64,000 nucleotides of DNA from Taudactylus pleione (GCA_031769625.1 JAUIMM010000583.1:310001-374000), one strand, 5' to 3'. Counted from the stretch's first letter, positions 11,101 to 23,500 are shown. Notes: a model not told the origin generated them from the letters alone. Made by a program: numbers and translations.

Positions 11101-14100
11101 TGAGGATGATGGTGAGGGGAATGATGAGGATGATATGGAGGAAGGAGTGGAGGATGATGGTGAGGCTAATGATGAGGAGGATGATGATATGGCAGAAGGA
11201 GCAGAGAATGAGAATGATGGTGAGGGGAATGATGAGGAGGATGATATGGAGGAAGGAGCGGAGGATGAGGATGATGGTGAGGGGAATGATGAGGATGATG
11301 ATATGGAGGAAGGAGCGGAGGATGATGGTGAGGGGAATGATGAGGAAGATGATATGGAGGCAGGAGCAGAGGATGAGAATGATGGCGAGGGGAATGATGA
11401 GGATGATGATGTGGAGGAAGGAGAGGAGGATGAGAATGATGGCGAGGGGAATGATGAGGAGGATGATATGGAGGAAGGAGCGGAGGATGAGGATGATGGT
11501 GAGGAGGATGATATGGAGGAAGGAGCAGAGGATGAGGATGATGGTGAGGGGATTGATGAGGATGATAAGGAGGAAGGAGCGGAAGATGAGGATGATGGTG
11601 AGGGGAGTGATGAGGAAGATGATATGGAGGAAGGAGCAGAGGATGAGGATGATGGTGAGGGGAATGATGAGGATGATAAGGAGGAAGGAGCGGAAGATGA
11701 GGATGATGGTAAGAAGAATGATGAGGAGGATGATGAGGAAGGAGCAGAAGATGTGGATGATTTTGATAGGAATGATGAGGATGATAAGGAGGAAGGAGTG
11801 GAGGATGATGGTGAGGGTAATGATGAGGAAGATGATATGGAGGAAGGAGCGGAGGATGAGGATGATGGTGAGCGGAATGATGAGGATGATATGGAGGAAG
11901 GAGTGGAGGATGATGGTGAGGAGGATGATGATATGGAGGAAGGAGCAGAGAATGAGAATGATGGTGAGGGGAATGATGAGGAGGATGATATGGAGGAAGG
12001 AGCAGAGGATGAGGATGATGGTTAGGGGAATGATGAGGATGATGATATGGAGGAAGGAGCGGAGGATGATGGTGATGGGAATGATGAGGAAGATGATATG
12101 GAGGCAGGAGCAGAGGATGAGAATGATGGCGAGGGGAATGATGAGGATGATGATGTGGAGGAAGGAGCGGAGGATGAGAATGATGGCGAGGGGAATGATG
12201 AGGAGGATGATATGGAGGAAGGAGCGGAGGATGAGGATGATGGTGAGGAGGATGATATGGAGGAAGGAGCAGAGGATGAGGTTGATGGTGAGGGGAATGA
12301 TGAGGATGATAAGGAGGAAGGAGCGGAAGATGAGGATGATGGTGAGGGGAGTGATGAGGAAGTTGATATGGAGGAAGGAGCAGAGGATGAGGATGATGGT
12401 GACGGGAATGATGAGGATGATAAGGAGGAAGGAGCGGAAGATGAGGATGATGGTAAGAAGAATGATGAGGAGGATGATGAGGAAGGAGCAGAAGATGTGG
12501 ATGATTTTGATAGGAATGAAGAGGATGATAAGGAGGAAGGAGTGGAGGATGATGGTGAGGGTAATGATGAGGAAGATGATATGGAGGAAGGAGCAGAGGA
12601 TGAGGATGATGGTGAGGGGAATGATGAGGATGATATGGAGGAAGGAGTGGAGGATGATGGTGAGGGTAATGATGAGGAGGATGATGATATGGAGGAAGGA
12701 GCAGAGAATGAGAATGATGGTGAGGGGAATGATGAGGAGGATGATATGGAGGAAGGAGCGGAGGATGAGGATGATGGTTAGCGGAATGATGAGGATGATG
12801 ATATGGAGGAAGGAGCAGAGGATGATGGTGAGGGGAATGATGAGGAAGATGATATGGAGGCAGGAGCAGAGGATGAGAATGATGGCGAGGGGAATGATGA
12901 GGATGATGATGTGGAGGAAGGAGCGGAGGATGAGAATGATGGCGAGGGGAATGATGAGGAGGATGATATGGAGGAAGGAGCGGAGGATGATGGTGAGGAG
13001 GATGATGATATGGAGGAAGGAGCAGAGAATGAGAATGATGGTGAGGGGAATGATGAGGAGGATGATATGGAGGAAGGAGCGGAGGATGAGGATGATGGTT
13101 AGGGGAATGATGAGGATGATGATTTGGAGGAAGGAGCGGAGGATGATGGTGATGGGAATGATGAGGAAGATGATATGGAGGCAGGAGCAGAGGATGAGAA
13201 TGATGGCGAGGGGAATGATGAGGATGATGATGTGGAGGAAGGAGCGGAGAATGAGAATGATGGCGAGGGGAATGATGAGGAGGATGATATGGAGGAAGGA
13301 GCGGAGGATGAGGATGATGGTGAGGAGGATGATATGGAGGAAGGAGCAGAGGATGATGGTGAGGGGAATGATGAGGATGATAAGGAGGAAGGAGCGGAAG
13401 ATGAGGATGATGGTGAGGGGAGTGATGAGGAAGATGATATGGAGGAAGGAGCAGAGGATGAGGATGATGGTGAGGGGAATGATGAGGATGATAAGGAGGA
13501 AGGAGCGGAAGATGAGGATGATGGTAAGAAGAATGATGAGGAGGATGATGAGGAAGGAGCAGAAGATGTGGATGATTTTGATAGGAATGATGAGGATGAT
13601 AAGGAGGAAGGAGTGGAGGATGATGGTGAGGGTAATGATGAGGAAGATGATATGGAGGAAGGAGCGGAGGATGAGGATGATGGTGAGGGGAATGATGAGG
13701 ATGATATGGAGGAAGGAGTGGAGGATGATGGTGAGGGTAATGATGAGGAGGATGATGATATGGAGGAAGGAGCAGAGAATGAGAATGATGGTGAGGGGAA
13801 TGATGAGGAGGATGATATGGAGGAAGGAGCGGAGGATGAGGATGATGGTTAGCGGAATGATGAGGATGATGATATGGAGGAAGGAGCAGAGGATGATGGT
13901 GAGGGGAATGATGAGGAAGATGATATGGAGGCAGGAGCAGAGGATGAGAATGATGGCGAGGGGAATGATGAGGATTATGATGTGGAGGAAGGAGCGGAGG
14001 ATGAGAATGATGGCGAGGGGAATGATGAGGAGGATGATATGGAGGAAGGAGCGGAGGATGAGGATGATGGTGAGGAGGATGATATGGAGGAAGGAGCAGA

Positions 14101-15507
14101 GGATGAGGATGATGGTGAGGGGAATGATGAGGATGATGATATGGAGGAAGGAGCGGAGGATTAGGATGATGGTGAGGGGAGTGATGAGGATGATGATATG
14201 GAGGAAGGAGCAGAGGATGATGGTGAGGGTAATGATGAGGATATGGAGCAAGGAGCGGAGGATGAGGATGATGGTGAGGGGAATTATGAGGATGGTGATG
14301 ATATGGAGGAAGGAGCTGAGGATGAGGGGAATGATGAGGAGGATGATGATATGGAGGCAGGAGCAGAGGATGAGGATGATGGTGAGGGGAATGATGAGGA
14401 GGAGGATGATATGGAAGCAGGAGCAGAGGATGAGAATGATGGTGAGGGGAATGATGAGGATGATGATATGGAGGAAGGAGTGGAGGATGATGGTGAGGGT
14501 AATGATGAGGATGAAGATATGAAGAAAGGAGCGGAGGATGATGGTGAGGGGAATGATGAGGAAGATGATATGGAGGCAGGAGCAGAGGATGAGAATGATG
14601 GCGAGGGGAATGATGATGATGATGATGTGGAGGAAGGAGCAGAGGATGAGAGTGATGGTGAGGGGAATGATGAGGATGATATGGAGGAAGGAGCAGAGGA
14701 TGAGAATGATGGCGAAGGGAATGATGAGGAGGAGATATGGAGGAAGGAGTGGAGGATGATGGTGAGGAGGAAGGAGCAGAGGATGAGGATGATGGTGAGG
14801 GGAATGATGAGGATGATGATTATATGGAGGAAGGAGCGGTGGATGAGGATGAGGGGAATGATGAGGAGGATGATATGGAGGCAGGAGCACAGGATGATGG
14901 TGAGGGCAATGATGAGGATGATGATATGGAGGAAGGAGCGGAGGATGAGGATGATGGTGAGGGGAATGATGAGGAGGATGATGATATGGAGACAGGAGCA
15001 GAGGATGTGAATGATGGCAAGGGGAATGATGAGGATAATGATCTGGAGGAAGAAGCGGAGGATGAGAATGATGGTGAGGGTAATGATGAGGATGATGATT
15101 ATATGGAGGAAGGAGCGGAGGATGAGGGGAATGATGAGGAGGATGATATGGAGGCAGGAGCAGAGGATGAGGATGATGGTGAGGGTAATGATGAGGATAT
15201 GGAGGAAGGAGCAGAGGATGAGAATGATGGTGAGGGTAATGATGAGAATGATGATATGGAGGCAGGAGCAGAGGATGATGATATTATGGAAGGAGCGGAG
15301 GATGAGAATGATGGTGAGGGGAATGATGAGGATGATGATATTATGGAAGGAGCGGAGGATGAGGATGATGGTGAGGGGAATGATGAGGATGATGATATTA
15401 AGGAAGGAGCAGAGGATGAGGATGATGGTGAGGGGAATGATGAGGATGATGATATGGAGGAAGGAGCGGAGGATGATTGTGAGAGGAATGAGGATGATGA
15501 TATAGAG
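5109..15507. repeat. Giant purine-rich GAT/GAG minisatellite, block 1
   Basis: About 10.4 kb is built from variants of a 57-bp unit. Read in one plus frame the unit gives the acidic 19-mer EDEDDGEGNDEDDDMEEGA. Units are mixtures of GAT, GAG, GGT and ATG triplets, and most length changes are multiples of three, so long open frames occur on the plus strand (up to 1247 codons) and the minus strand (up to 1510 codons). No frame is open throughout: there are shifts near 5495 and recurrent TAG stops (about 7597, 8455, 12025, 12781, 13102, 13852). There is no upstream ATG context, splice signal or non-repeat domain. Longer-range copies are visible: a block near 5935-6710 recurs near 9487-10250, one near 8860-9340 recurs near 14300-14720, and a marker (GATGTGGATGATTTTGATAG) recurs six times. 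I read it as non-coding satellite. Confidence 0.9.
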
Positions 15508-17339
15508 CAGTGTTCTCCCCTGGCTGTTGTCTGCGGGTGCGTCGCCCAGCAGAAACAGCCTACCCCCCTGCACTTTTCCCCGCCGACCCCTGCTGTGGAA
15601 CGCTGGCCTCTGAAATGACCGGAGGCTAAAGAAGCCTCCGATCGCTTCAGAAGCAAGCGTTCCCAGTGATGTACTGCGCGGGTGACATCATTCACAACGT
15701 GAGAAGCCTGCCCCGTGCGCCTGCTGGATCTAGTTAGATCCAGTCAGAGCGAGGCAACGGGAGTGGGAGCGCGAGCGGCGAGCAAGTAAAGGTAAATTCT
15801 GGGCTGGGACCGGGACCAGTCTGGGGGCACTGCCTAAAGGGCACTATTTAAACCTGGGGGCACTGCATAAGGGACACTATTTAAACCTGGGGGCACTGCA
15901 TAAGGTGCCAGCCTGGGGGCACTTATGAATACCCCAATATCGCTAAACATGAAATAATTGCTTTCCAGACTTGGATTGTGGTTCCAAAGCACAAAAAGTT
16001 CTCATTGATAAAAAGAAATTTACACGCTTTGATCTATCACAATTAGCGCAAAGACAATTAAATACAATAAGTACAGCCAATACATACGCAAGCGCTCTGA
16101 ATCCAGATTCCCGGCATCAAACGTGAAGCCTCCGTCATAAGAAAGAAAGAAGATGACTGACTACAGGAATGAGAGCACTTGAATATATAGTGGACAACAC
16201 AATAGGAACGAGCTGGCATAATTCCATTGGTTCTTGTCATTCTGGTACGATGCAGGTCATAGGACAGTTCATATGGTGACAACAGGGATATGGTCCATCC
16301 CTCCAGACGAGATAACACTACATACAAAGTACATATTCTAATCAATAATTCCCTATAATCCATAACCACCGAACGCAAGATGCGACTCCTTCGCCGATAG
16401 ATTCAGATATCTGGAATTAAACAGGGTGTCAGTATGATACCAAACATGACATGTCTACTAAGTTCTATACCTTACATATCATATATGTACATTTTAGACC
16501 ATAATGATTTGCTAACAAACTATATATTATTACACTCAATGCTAGAGAACCTTTTATATGTGTGCTTTCATAAATGAATGTGAGATATTTACAGGAATTC
16601 ATCAGTGTGCGTTGTACGTCTTCATATTAAAATATTTACAAGGGTATGTTTGTGGGTATGTGCGTAAGCATAAGAGCGTCTATGTGTTCGCATTGTGGAT
16701 ACACATGCGATTGTCTATGTGTATGCATGTGTGTGCAATGTGCATTAGTGTTTGTGTCATGGATTAATATATATATATATATGTTTATCCGGTTACTGGT
16801 ATTTTTGATATTATATCCGCCTGAATCTAATTACAAAAGGTCATATAAAATTAAGTTTGCCCTGCTCACAGGTGGAGCAAGCCTTGGTAAAAAGTCTGAT
16901 AACAAAGGCTTTCCTATGCTTATTTAGAATACAATTGTCAGTTCTTCTTAACCACATCAGCATTGGACACAAGGCATACAATTGCTAATGATAGCCAAAC
17001 TTCTGACAATTGTTTCTAACTCTACATTCAGAACACTTAATTTTCATGTTACATTTCAATTGCCAGACATACTGTATACGGAGCTTCTAAATATATATGC
17101 TCTCACAGTATCTTTGTGTATTTTTAATTACTTGTCACAGACATACTCCTGCTTCTCACACACTTGGCTAAACCTTGAATGATAAATACATATATACGCA
17201 TTTGTGCGCATTTGTGCGCATTGGCTTACTTCCGACACAGAGTAGCATCCGATTTTACTCATTATCAGCCCATAAACGACTAGATCGTCAGATAATAATT
17301 ACAAACAATCATAACCAATTATTTGACTTCGACACACTG
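15508..17339. mobile_element. Probable hAT-like insertion splitting the minisatellite
   Basis: The purine array stops at 15507 and resumes at 17340. The intervening 1832 bp begins CAGTGTTCTCCCC and ends in CACTG, as hAT non-autonomous elements do. The 8-bp neighbours (ATATAGAG and CATAGGGG) are only roughly alike, so the target duplication is decayed or coincidental. The left part is GC-rich with a threefold repeat of GGGGGCACTGCATAAGG-like units (about 15818-15925). The right part is AT-rich with no transposase frame. An alternative is two or more nested insertions. Confidence 0.4.
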
Positions 17340-18289
17340 CATAGGGGAATGATGAGGATGAGCAGGATGAAGATATGGAAGAGGGAGCGGAGGATGAAAA
17401 TGATGGTGAGATGAATAATGTAAATCAGCAAGATGATGATAAGGAGGAGGATGAGAATGATGGTGAGGGGAATGATGATATGGAGGCAGGAGCAGAGGAT
17501 GATGGTGAGGGGAGTGATGAGGATGATGATATGGAGGAAGGAGCGGAGGATGAGAATAATAGTGAGAAAAATGATGAGGATGTTGATATGGAAAAGGGAG
17601 CGGAGGATGATGGTGAGGGGAATGAGGAGGATGATGATAAGGAGAAGGGAGCGGAAGATGAGAATGATGGTGAGGGGAATGATGAGGATTAGCAGGATGA
17701 TATGCAAGAGGGAGTGGAGGATGATGATCATTATGATGATATGGAAGAGCAGAAGATGAGAATGATGGTGAGGGAAATGATGAGTAGGATGATGATGAGA
17801 GTGATGGTGGGGGGATGTGGAGCAGGATGATAAGGAGGAGGGGGATGATGAGAGTGATGGTGGCGGGATGTGGAGCTGATGATATAGAGGGGGAGGAGCT
17901 GATTATTATGAGCAGGATGATGATGAGGGGGAGGATGAGACTGATGGTGTGGGGATGTGGAGCAGGATGATAAAGAGGGGGAGGATGATGAGGGTAATGG
18001 TGGGGGATGTGGAGCAGGATGATAAAGAGGAGGGTGATGTGGAGCAGGATGAGAAGGAGGAGAGGGAGGGTAATGAGGGTGATGTGGAGCAGGATGATAA
18101 GGAGGAGGGGGAGGATGATGAGGGTAATGGTGGGGGATGTGGAGCATGATGATGAGGGGGAGGGATGGATTATTATTATGAGCAAGATGTTAAAAATTAT
18201 GGTGGGGGGATGTGGAGCGGGATGATAAGGAGGAAGAGGGGGAGGAATGTATAATTATGAGCAGGATGATGATGATAGTGAAGTAGGAA
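17340..18289. repeat. Purine-rich minisatellite, block 2
   Basis: This continues block 1 after the insertion. Units change gradually from the 57-bp acidic type to shorter GAGCAGGATGATAAGGAGGAGG-like units at about 17800-18280. Frames are broken repeatedly and no coding role is seen. Confidence 0.85.
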
Positions 18290-18409
18290 TACTACTGTCT
18301 CAATCTTTTACATAGACAGTTATTCCACAGGTACCCTCTCTTTCATTTACATCATTTGAAGAACATTCTATTAGGACTTTCACTCCTTTCTCTCTGCGCA
18401 TTGCTGCTA

Positions 18410-19463
18410 TCGCCCACCCGGACCACCCAATCAATTTCTGGAACATTTTTCTGCCTGGCTCCCTCACTTCCTATCTTCTGACATTTCCACCATCATCATG
18501 GGTGATTTCAATATCCCCATTGACAGTCCACAATCCCCTCATGCCTCCAAACTTCTCTCCTTAACATCCTCCCTTGGCCTCTCCCAATGGACTGACTTCT
18601 CTACTCATCAAGATGGCCACTGCCTTGATCTTGTATTCACCAGACTATGCTCAGTTTCTGATTTCACTAATTCTCCTTTCCCTCTCTCAGATCATGACCT
18701 TATCACCTGCACACTCTCCTCCATTACTTCAACCTCAATGCCAAGCAAATCAATCAAACCTCCTAAAACCCGCAGAGATATTAATGCTATTAATTTTGAA
18801 CAACTATCCACCTCTCTGCAACAATCACTCTTACCTATTTATACCTTCACTTCTCCTGAGACTGCTATATCACACTTGAACCAGACCCTAGAACTAGCCC
18901 TTGATGAAGTAGCTCCAGCAACCCATCACATTCCGCATAGACTTAGATGTCAACCGTGGCACTCCAAATTCACAAGACGCCTACAAAAACTTTCACGTAA
19001 AGTAGAACGTCAGTGGCGAAAGTCTCATACTCCAAGTGACTTCCTCACATATAAGACTATCTACCACTCTTATCGTAATGCACTGGATAATGCCAAACAG
19101 ACATATTTCCAATCTGTCATCTCTGCCCAAGCCTCTAACCCCAAGCGACTTTTTAATACATTTAAATCACTACTTACCCCTCCGTCACAAAACCCGCCTG
19201 CTACTATCAGTGCACAAGATCTTGCTACCTATTTCAAGAACAAGATAGATAATATCCAAAATGAAATGGTATGCACTTCCTCAGCCAGGGACTTGTTCAA
19301 TTCACTACCTGAACCCAGTGACATGTTCTCATCATTTGACCCCACTAATGAAGATGAAGTATCTACACTCTTCTCATCCTCCTACTCTACTACCTCTCCT
19401 CTTGATCCTATACCCTCACAAATCAGTAAAGCTGTCTCCTGTGCTCATCCTACACTTAACTAA
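18410..19463 (+). pseudogene. LINE endonuclease domain and linker (decayed)
   Basis: This encodes the latter half of an exonuclease-endonuclease-phosphatase domain that nicks target DNA for retrotransposition. Visible are RPPG near 18412, the GDFN motif at 18498-18512, a DGHCLDLVF block and the LSDHDLITC block with the catalytic Asp-His pair. The linker follows up to IDNIQNEM. The frame shifts upstream (another frame carries a FEEHSIRTF-like segment near 18357) and runs into a stop at 19461. The continuation KICNL..NYRPISQL lies in shifted frames, so the ORF2 polyprotein is broken between endonuclease and RT. Confidence 0.8.
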
Positions 19464-19469
19464 AATCTG

Positions 19470-20902
19470 TAATCTCTTTCTCTACTGGTATCTTTCCATC
19501 ACTGTTCAAGCATGCAGTGATCACTCCTATTTTGAAAAAACTAAATTCTGACCCTAACACTCTCTCAAATTACCGTCCTATCTCCCAGCTACCTTGACCC
19601 TCCAAGCTACTGGAGAGACTTGCCTACACTCGCCTCACACACTTTCTTAATACCCACAACTTATTGGACCCATTTCAGTCCGGCTTTCGTTCCCAACACT
19701 CCACAGAGACAGCACTGACTAAGGTAGTAAATGATCTGATCACTGCCAAGGCTAAAGGCCATTATTCACTTCTAATTCTTCTAGATCTCTCTGCTGCCTT
19801 TGACACTGTTGACCACTCTCTTCTCATGCAAACATTACAATCCCTAGGTTTTCAAGACACAGCCCTTTCTTGGTTCTCATCCTACCTATCTAATCGCTCT
19901 TACACTGTTCGCTTCTCTGATTCTACCTCCACTTCGCTACCTCTATCAGTGGGAGTACCACAAGGCCCAGTATTAGGTCCTCTGCTTTTCTCAATCTATA
20001 CCACCTCTCTTGGCAAACTAATTAGCTCTTATGGTTTTCAGTATCATCTGTATGCGGACGATACTCAAATTTACTTACCCTCCCCAGATTTGTCACCATC
20101 TATGCTGGTCCGTGTCACTGATTGTCTCTCTGCCATTTCATCTTGGATGTCATCTCACCACCTCAAACTTAATATATCCAAAACAGAATTAATTATATTT
20201 CCACCAGCCAATAGTAGTTACCAACCTGATATCTCTATCACTGTTGACAACTCGACAATCAACCCCACCCCACAAGCTCGCTGCCTAGGTGTCATCCTTG
20301 ACTCTGAACTGTCTTTTGTTCCCCACATTCAATCTGTCTCTAAATCCTGTTACATACATCTAAAAAACATAGCCAAAATTTGACCATATCTTACGCAAGA
20401 CACTGCAAAAACTCTAATACATGCTCTCATTATTTCCCGTATTGATTATTGCAATAGTCTGCTTATTAGTCTTCCCAAAAACAGGTTCTCCCCACTACAA
20501 TCCATTTTGAATGCCGCTGCGAGGTTGATCTTTCTCACCAAACGTTCAGTGTCTGCTGATCCACTCTGTCAGTCCCTCCATTGGCTGCCGGTCTTCTACC
20601 GTATTAAATTTAAAATACTCACACATGAAGCTATTAACCAAACCACACCAACATACATCTCTTCACTTATCTCAATATATTTTCCAACCCAACATCTCCG
20701 CTCTGCACAAGATCTGCGTCTCTCATCCCCGCGCATTACTTGTTCCCATGCACGGTTACAGGACTTTTTTCGGGCTTCCCCCCACCCTGTGGAATGCCTT
20801 ACCACACACAATAAACTTTCCACTAGTTTCCAAACATTCAAGCGTTCTCTGAAAACTCACCTCTTGAGACAAGCTTATCAGATTCCAGGACCGCCCACCT
20901 AA
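19470..20902 (+). pseudogene. LINE reverse transcriptase and C-terminal region (decayed)
   Basis: This is the reverse transcriptase of an L2/CR1-like LINE. Motifs in order: NYRPIS (about 19568), [28 protein letters not shown] (first catalytic Asp), [24 protein letters not shown] (catalytic pair, about 20050), LKLNISKTE, and LGVILDSEL. An in-frame TGA at 20381 interrupts KNIAKI and PYLTQDTAK, probably from a CGA codon. The same frame then continues through RIDYCNSLL, NAAARLI, LHWLPV and LKTHLLRQAY to 20902. An extra TGA near 19594 and shifts around 19460-19550 complete the inactivation. Confidence 0.85.
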
Positions 20903-21261
20903 CCTTTTATAGCTTCCCTATCTAACTCTCTTCTCATAGTAAAGACCTATCACATCTTCTCCTTCAATTTAACATCCTCCTAACCCTAAGCCAACTTTCC
21001 AGTGTGATTGGATCATACAGCCCACCAAGAACATCTGCAATCGGGCTGGACCAATTTGCAATATGTAGCACCTATACTTGTGTATCAACACCTATTTCCC
21101 TATAGATTGTAAGCTTGCGAGCAGGGCCCTCTTACCCTTATGATGTCTTTTACGTATGTATGTATGTCTTTTACAACCCAGTAAAATGTTAATGTTGATT
21201 CAAATTGTAAAGCGCAACGGAATTTGCTGCGCTATATAAGAAACTGTTAATAAATAAATAA

Positions 21262-23120
21262 CAGTGATGGTGGGGGGATGTGGAGCAGGATGCTAAGGAG
21301 GAGGGGGAGGATGATGAGCATGACTGTTGGGGGGAATGTGGAGCAGGATAAGGAGGGGGAGAATGGGAGTGATGGTGAGGGGAATGATTAGGATGATGGG
21401 AGTGATGGTGAGGGGAATGATTAGGATGAGGGGAGGGTGATGGGAGTGATGGTGAGGGGAATGATTAGGATGATGATGATGAGAGTTATGGTGAGGGGAA
21501 TGATTAGGATGAGAGGAGGGTGATGGGAGTGATGGTGAGGGGAATGATTAGGATGATGAGAGTAATGGTGAGGGGAATGATTAGGATGAGGGGGAGGGTG
21601 ATGAGAGTGATGGTGAGGGGAATGATTAGGATGAGGATGATGAGAGTTATGGTGAGGGGAATGATTAGGATGTGGGGGAGGGGGATGGAAGTGATGGTGA
21701 GGGGAATGATTAGGATGAGGGGGAGGATGATGGAAGTGATGGTGAGGGGAATGATTAGGATGAGGGGGAGGATGATGGAAGTGATGGTGAGGGGAATGAT
21801 TAGGATGAGGGGGAGGGTGATGGGAGTGATGGTGAGGGGAATGATTAGGATGAGGAGGAGGATGATGGGAGTGATGGTGGGGGGATGTGGAGCAGGATGC
21901 TAAGGAGGAGGGGGAGGATGATGAGCATGACTGTTGGGGGGAATGTGGAGCAGGATAAGGAGGGGGAGAATGGGAGTGATGGTGAGGGGAATGATTAGGA
22001 TGATGGGAGTGATGGTGAGGCGAATGATTAGGATGAGGGGAGGGTGATGGGAGTGATGGTGAGGGGAATGATTAGGATGATGATGATGAGAGTTATGGTG
22101 AGGGGAATGATTAGGATGAGAGGAGGGTGATGGGAGTGATGGTGAGGGGAATGATTAGGATGATGAGAGTAATGGTGAGGGGAATGATTAGGATGAGGGG
22201 GAGGGTGATGAGAGTGATGGTGAGGGGAATGATTAGGATGAGGATGATGAGAGTTATGGTGAGGGGAATGATTAGGATGAGGGGGAGGGGGATGGAAGTG
22301 ATGGTGAGGGGAATGATTAGGATGAGGGGGAGGATGATGGAAGTGATGGTGAGGGGAATGATTAGGATGAGGGGGAGGATGATGGAAGTGATGGTGAGGG
22401 GAATGATTAGGATGAGGGGGAGGGTGATGGGAGTGATGGTGAGGGGAATGATTAGGATGAGGAGGAGGATGATGGGAGTGATGGTGGGGGCATGTGGAGC
22501 AGGATGCTAAGGAGGAGGGGGAGGATGATGAGCATGACTGTTGGGAATGTGGAGCAGGATAAGGAGGGGGAGAATGGGAGTGATAGTGAGGAGAATGATT
22601 AGAATGAGGATGATGGGAGTGATGGTGAGGGGAATGATTAGGATGAGGATGATGAGAGTTATGGCGAGGGGAATGATTAGGATGAGGGGAGGGTGATGGG
22701 AGTGATGGTGAGGGGAATGATTAGGATGAGGATGATGAGAGTTATGGTGAGGGGAATGATTAGGATGAGGGGAGGGTGATGGGAGTGATGGTGAGGGGAA
22801 TGATTAGGATGATGAGAGTTATGGTGAGGGGAATGATTAGGATGAGGGGGAGGGTGCTGGGAGTGATGGTGAGGGGAATGATTAGGATGATGGGAGTGAT
22901 GGTGAGGGGAATGATTAGGATGAGGGGAGTGATGGTGAGGGGAATGATTAGGATGAGGGGAGTGATGGTGAGGGGAATGATTAGGATGATGGGAATGATT
23001 AGGATGATGAGAATGATGGTGAGGGGAATGATTAGGATGAGGGGGAGGATGATGGGAGTGATGGTGGGGGCATGTGGAGCAGGGAGATAAGGAGGGTGAT
23101 AAGGAAGATTACAGGTATTA
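21262..23120. repeat. Purine-rich minisatellite, block 3, with 607-bp higher-order repeat
   Basis: The basic 45-bp unit contains GGGAATGATTAGGATGAGG and GTGATGGTGAG segments. A marker GTGGAGCAGGATGCTAAGG occurs at 21280, 21887 and 22494, exactly 607 bp apart each time. A degenerate fourth marker lies at 23074. The in-unit TAG makes two plus frames discontinuous. The block ends about 125 bp upstream of the heat-shock element of dnajb5. Confidence 0.9.
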
Positions 23121-23128
23121 TAAACAGG

Positions 23129-23500
23129 GTGATGATGACTGAGGAGGAGGAGAATGTGTCACGTGTGTGAGCAGTGGGCGTGGCTGGACGCTACTACATG
23201 ATGATGCCCATGTGTGTAACTATCCGGCAGTGACGTCTCCTGTCTCCAGAACGTTCCCGAGCGCCGTGACCAATCAGACAGCGAGCAGGCGACAGGCCAA
23301 TCAGAGGCGGCTACAGCGAGCGCATAACGGTATATGAATAAAAGTGTAACATCGCCCCGCCCCTCGCACTGAGTGACAGCTGGGGTGCTTATTGGTGAAC
23401 TCTGCTAATGTGCAGCCAATAGGAGACGGCACCGGGACTGCGTGACAGTTTGCGGAGGCGGGTTCCCCGCGACGTCACATCGGCTGCTGCTAGTTGCCGG
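23129..23500 (+). promoter_or_regulatory. dnajb5: dnajb5 promoter, CpG-rich
   Basis: This GC- and CpG-rich stretch immediately precedes a splice donor. It has CCAAT boxes at 23270-23274, 23297-23301 and 23416-23420, a reverse box (ATTGG) at 23391-23395, and a GC box CCCCGCCCC near 23355. TGACGTC at about 23231 and GACGTCA at about 23470 are CRE-like. TATATGAATAAAAG near 23330 is a possible weak TATA element. There is no 5' cDNA, so the start site is inferred to lie between about 23430 and 23500. Confidence 0.65.
23248..23262 (+). promoter_or_regulatory. Heat-shock element (HSF1 binding site)
   Basis: AGAAC-GTTCC-CGAGC is three alternating pentamers of the nGAAn/nTTCn type. The first two are perfect and the third has GAG for GAA. 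HSF1 trimers bind such arrays. The site lies about 20 bp upstream of a CCAAT box, as in many heat-shock promoters, and it precedes an HSP40 gene. Confidence 0.65.

Larger units (their letters stand above)
18290..21261 (+). mobile_element. L2-clade LINE, 5'-truncated, inserted in the minisatellite
   Basis: The element carries the C-terminal part of an apurinic endonuclease domain, a reverse transcriptase with YADD and the conserved C-terminal region. Its 3' tail (AAAGCGCAACGGAATTTGC, GCTATATAAG, then TAATAAATAAATAA) is typical of CR1/L2-type elements. Purine minisatellite lies on both sides. A short AGTGA at about 18278 and 21263 may be the remnant of a target duplication. It is 5'-truncated, as target-primed LINE copies commonly are. 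Confidence 0.85.

Noticed and set aside
10358..14890. 1510-codon open frame on the minus strand (Ile/Leu-rich repeat)
   Set aside because: It is the reverse reading of the purine minisatellite. Other frames are equally open and there is no start context, domain or splice structure.
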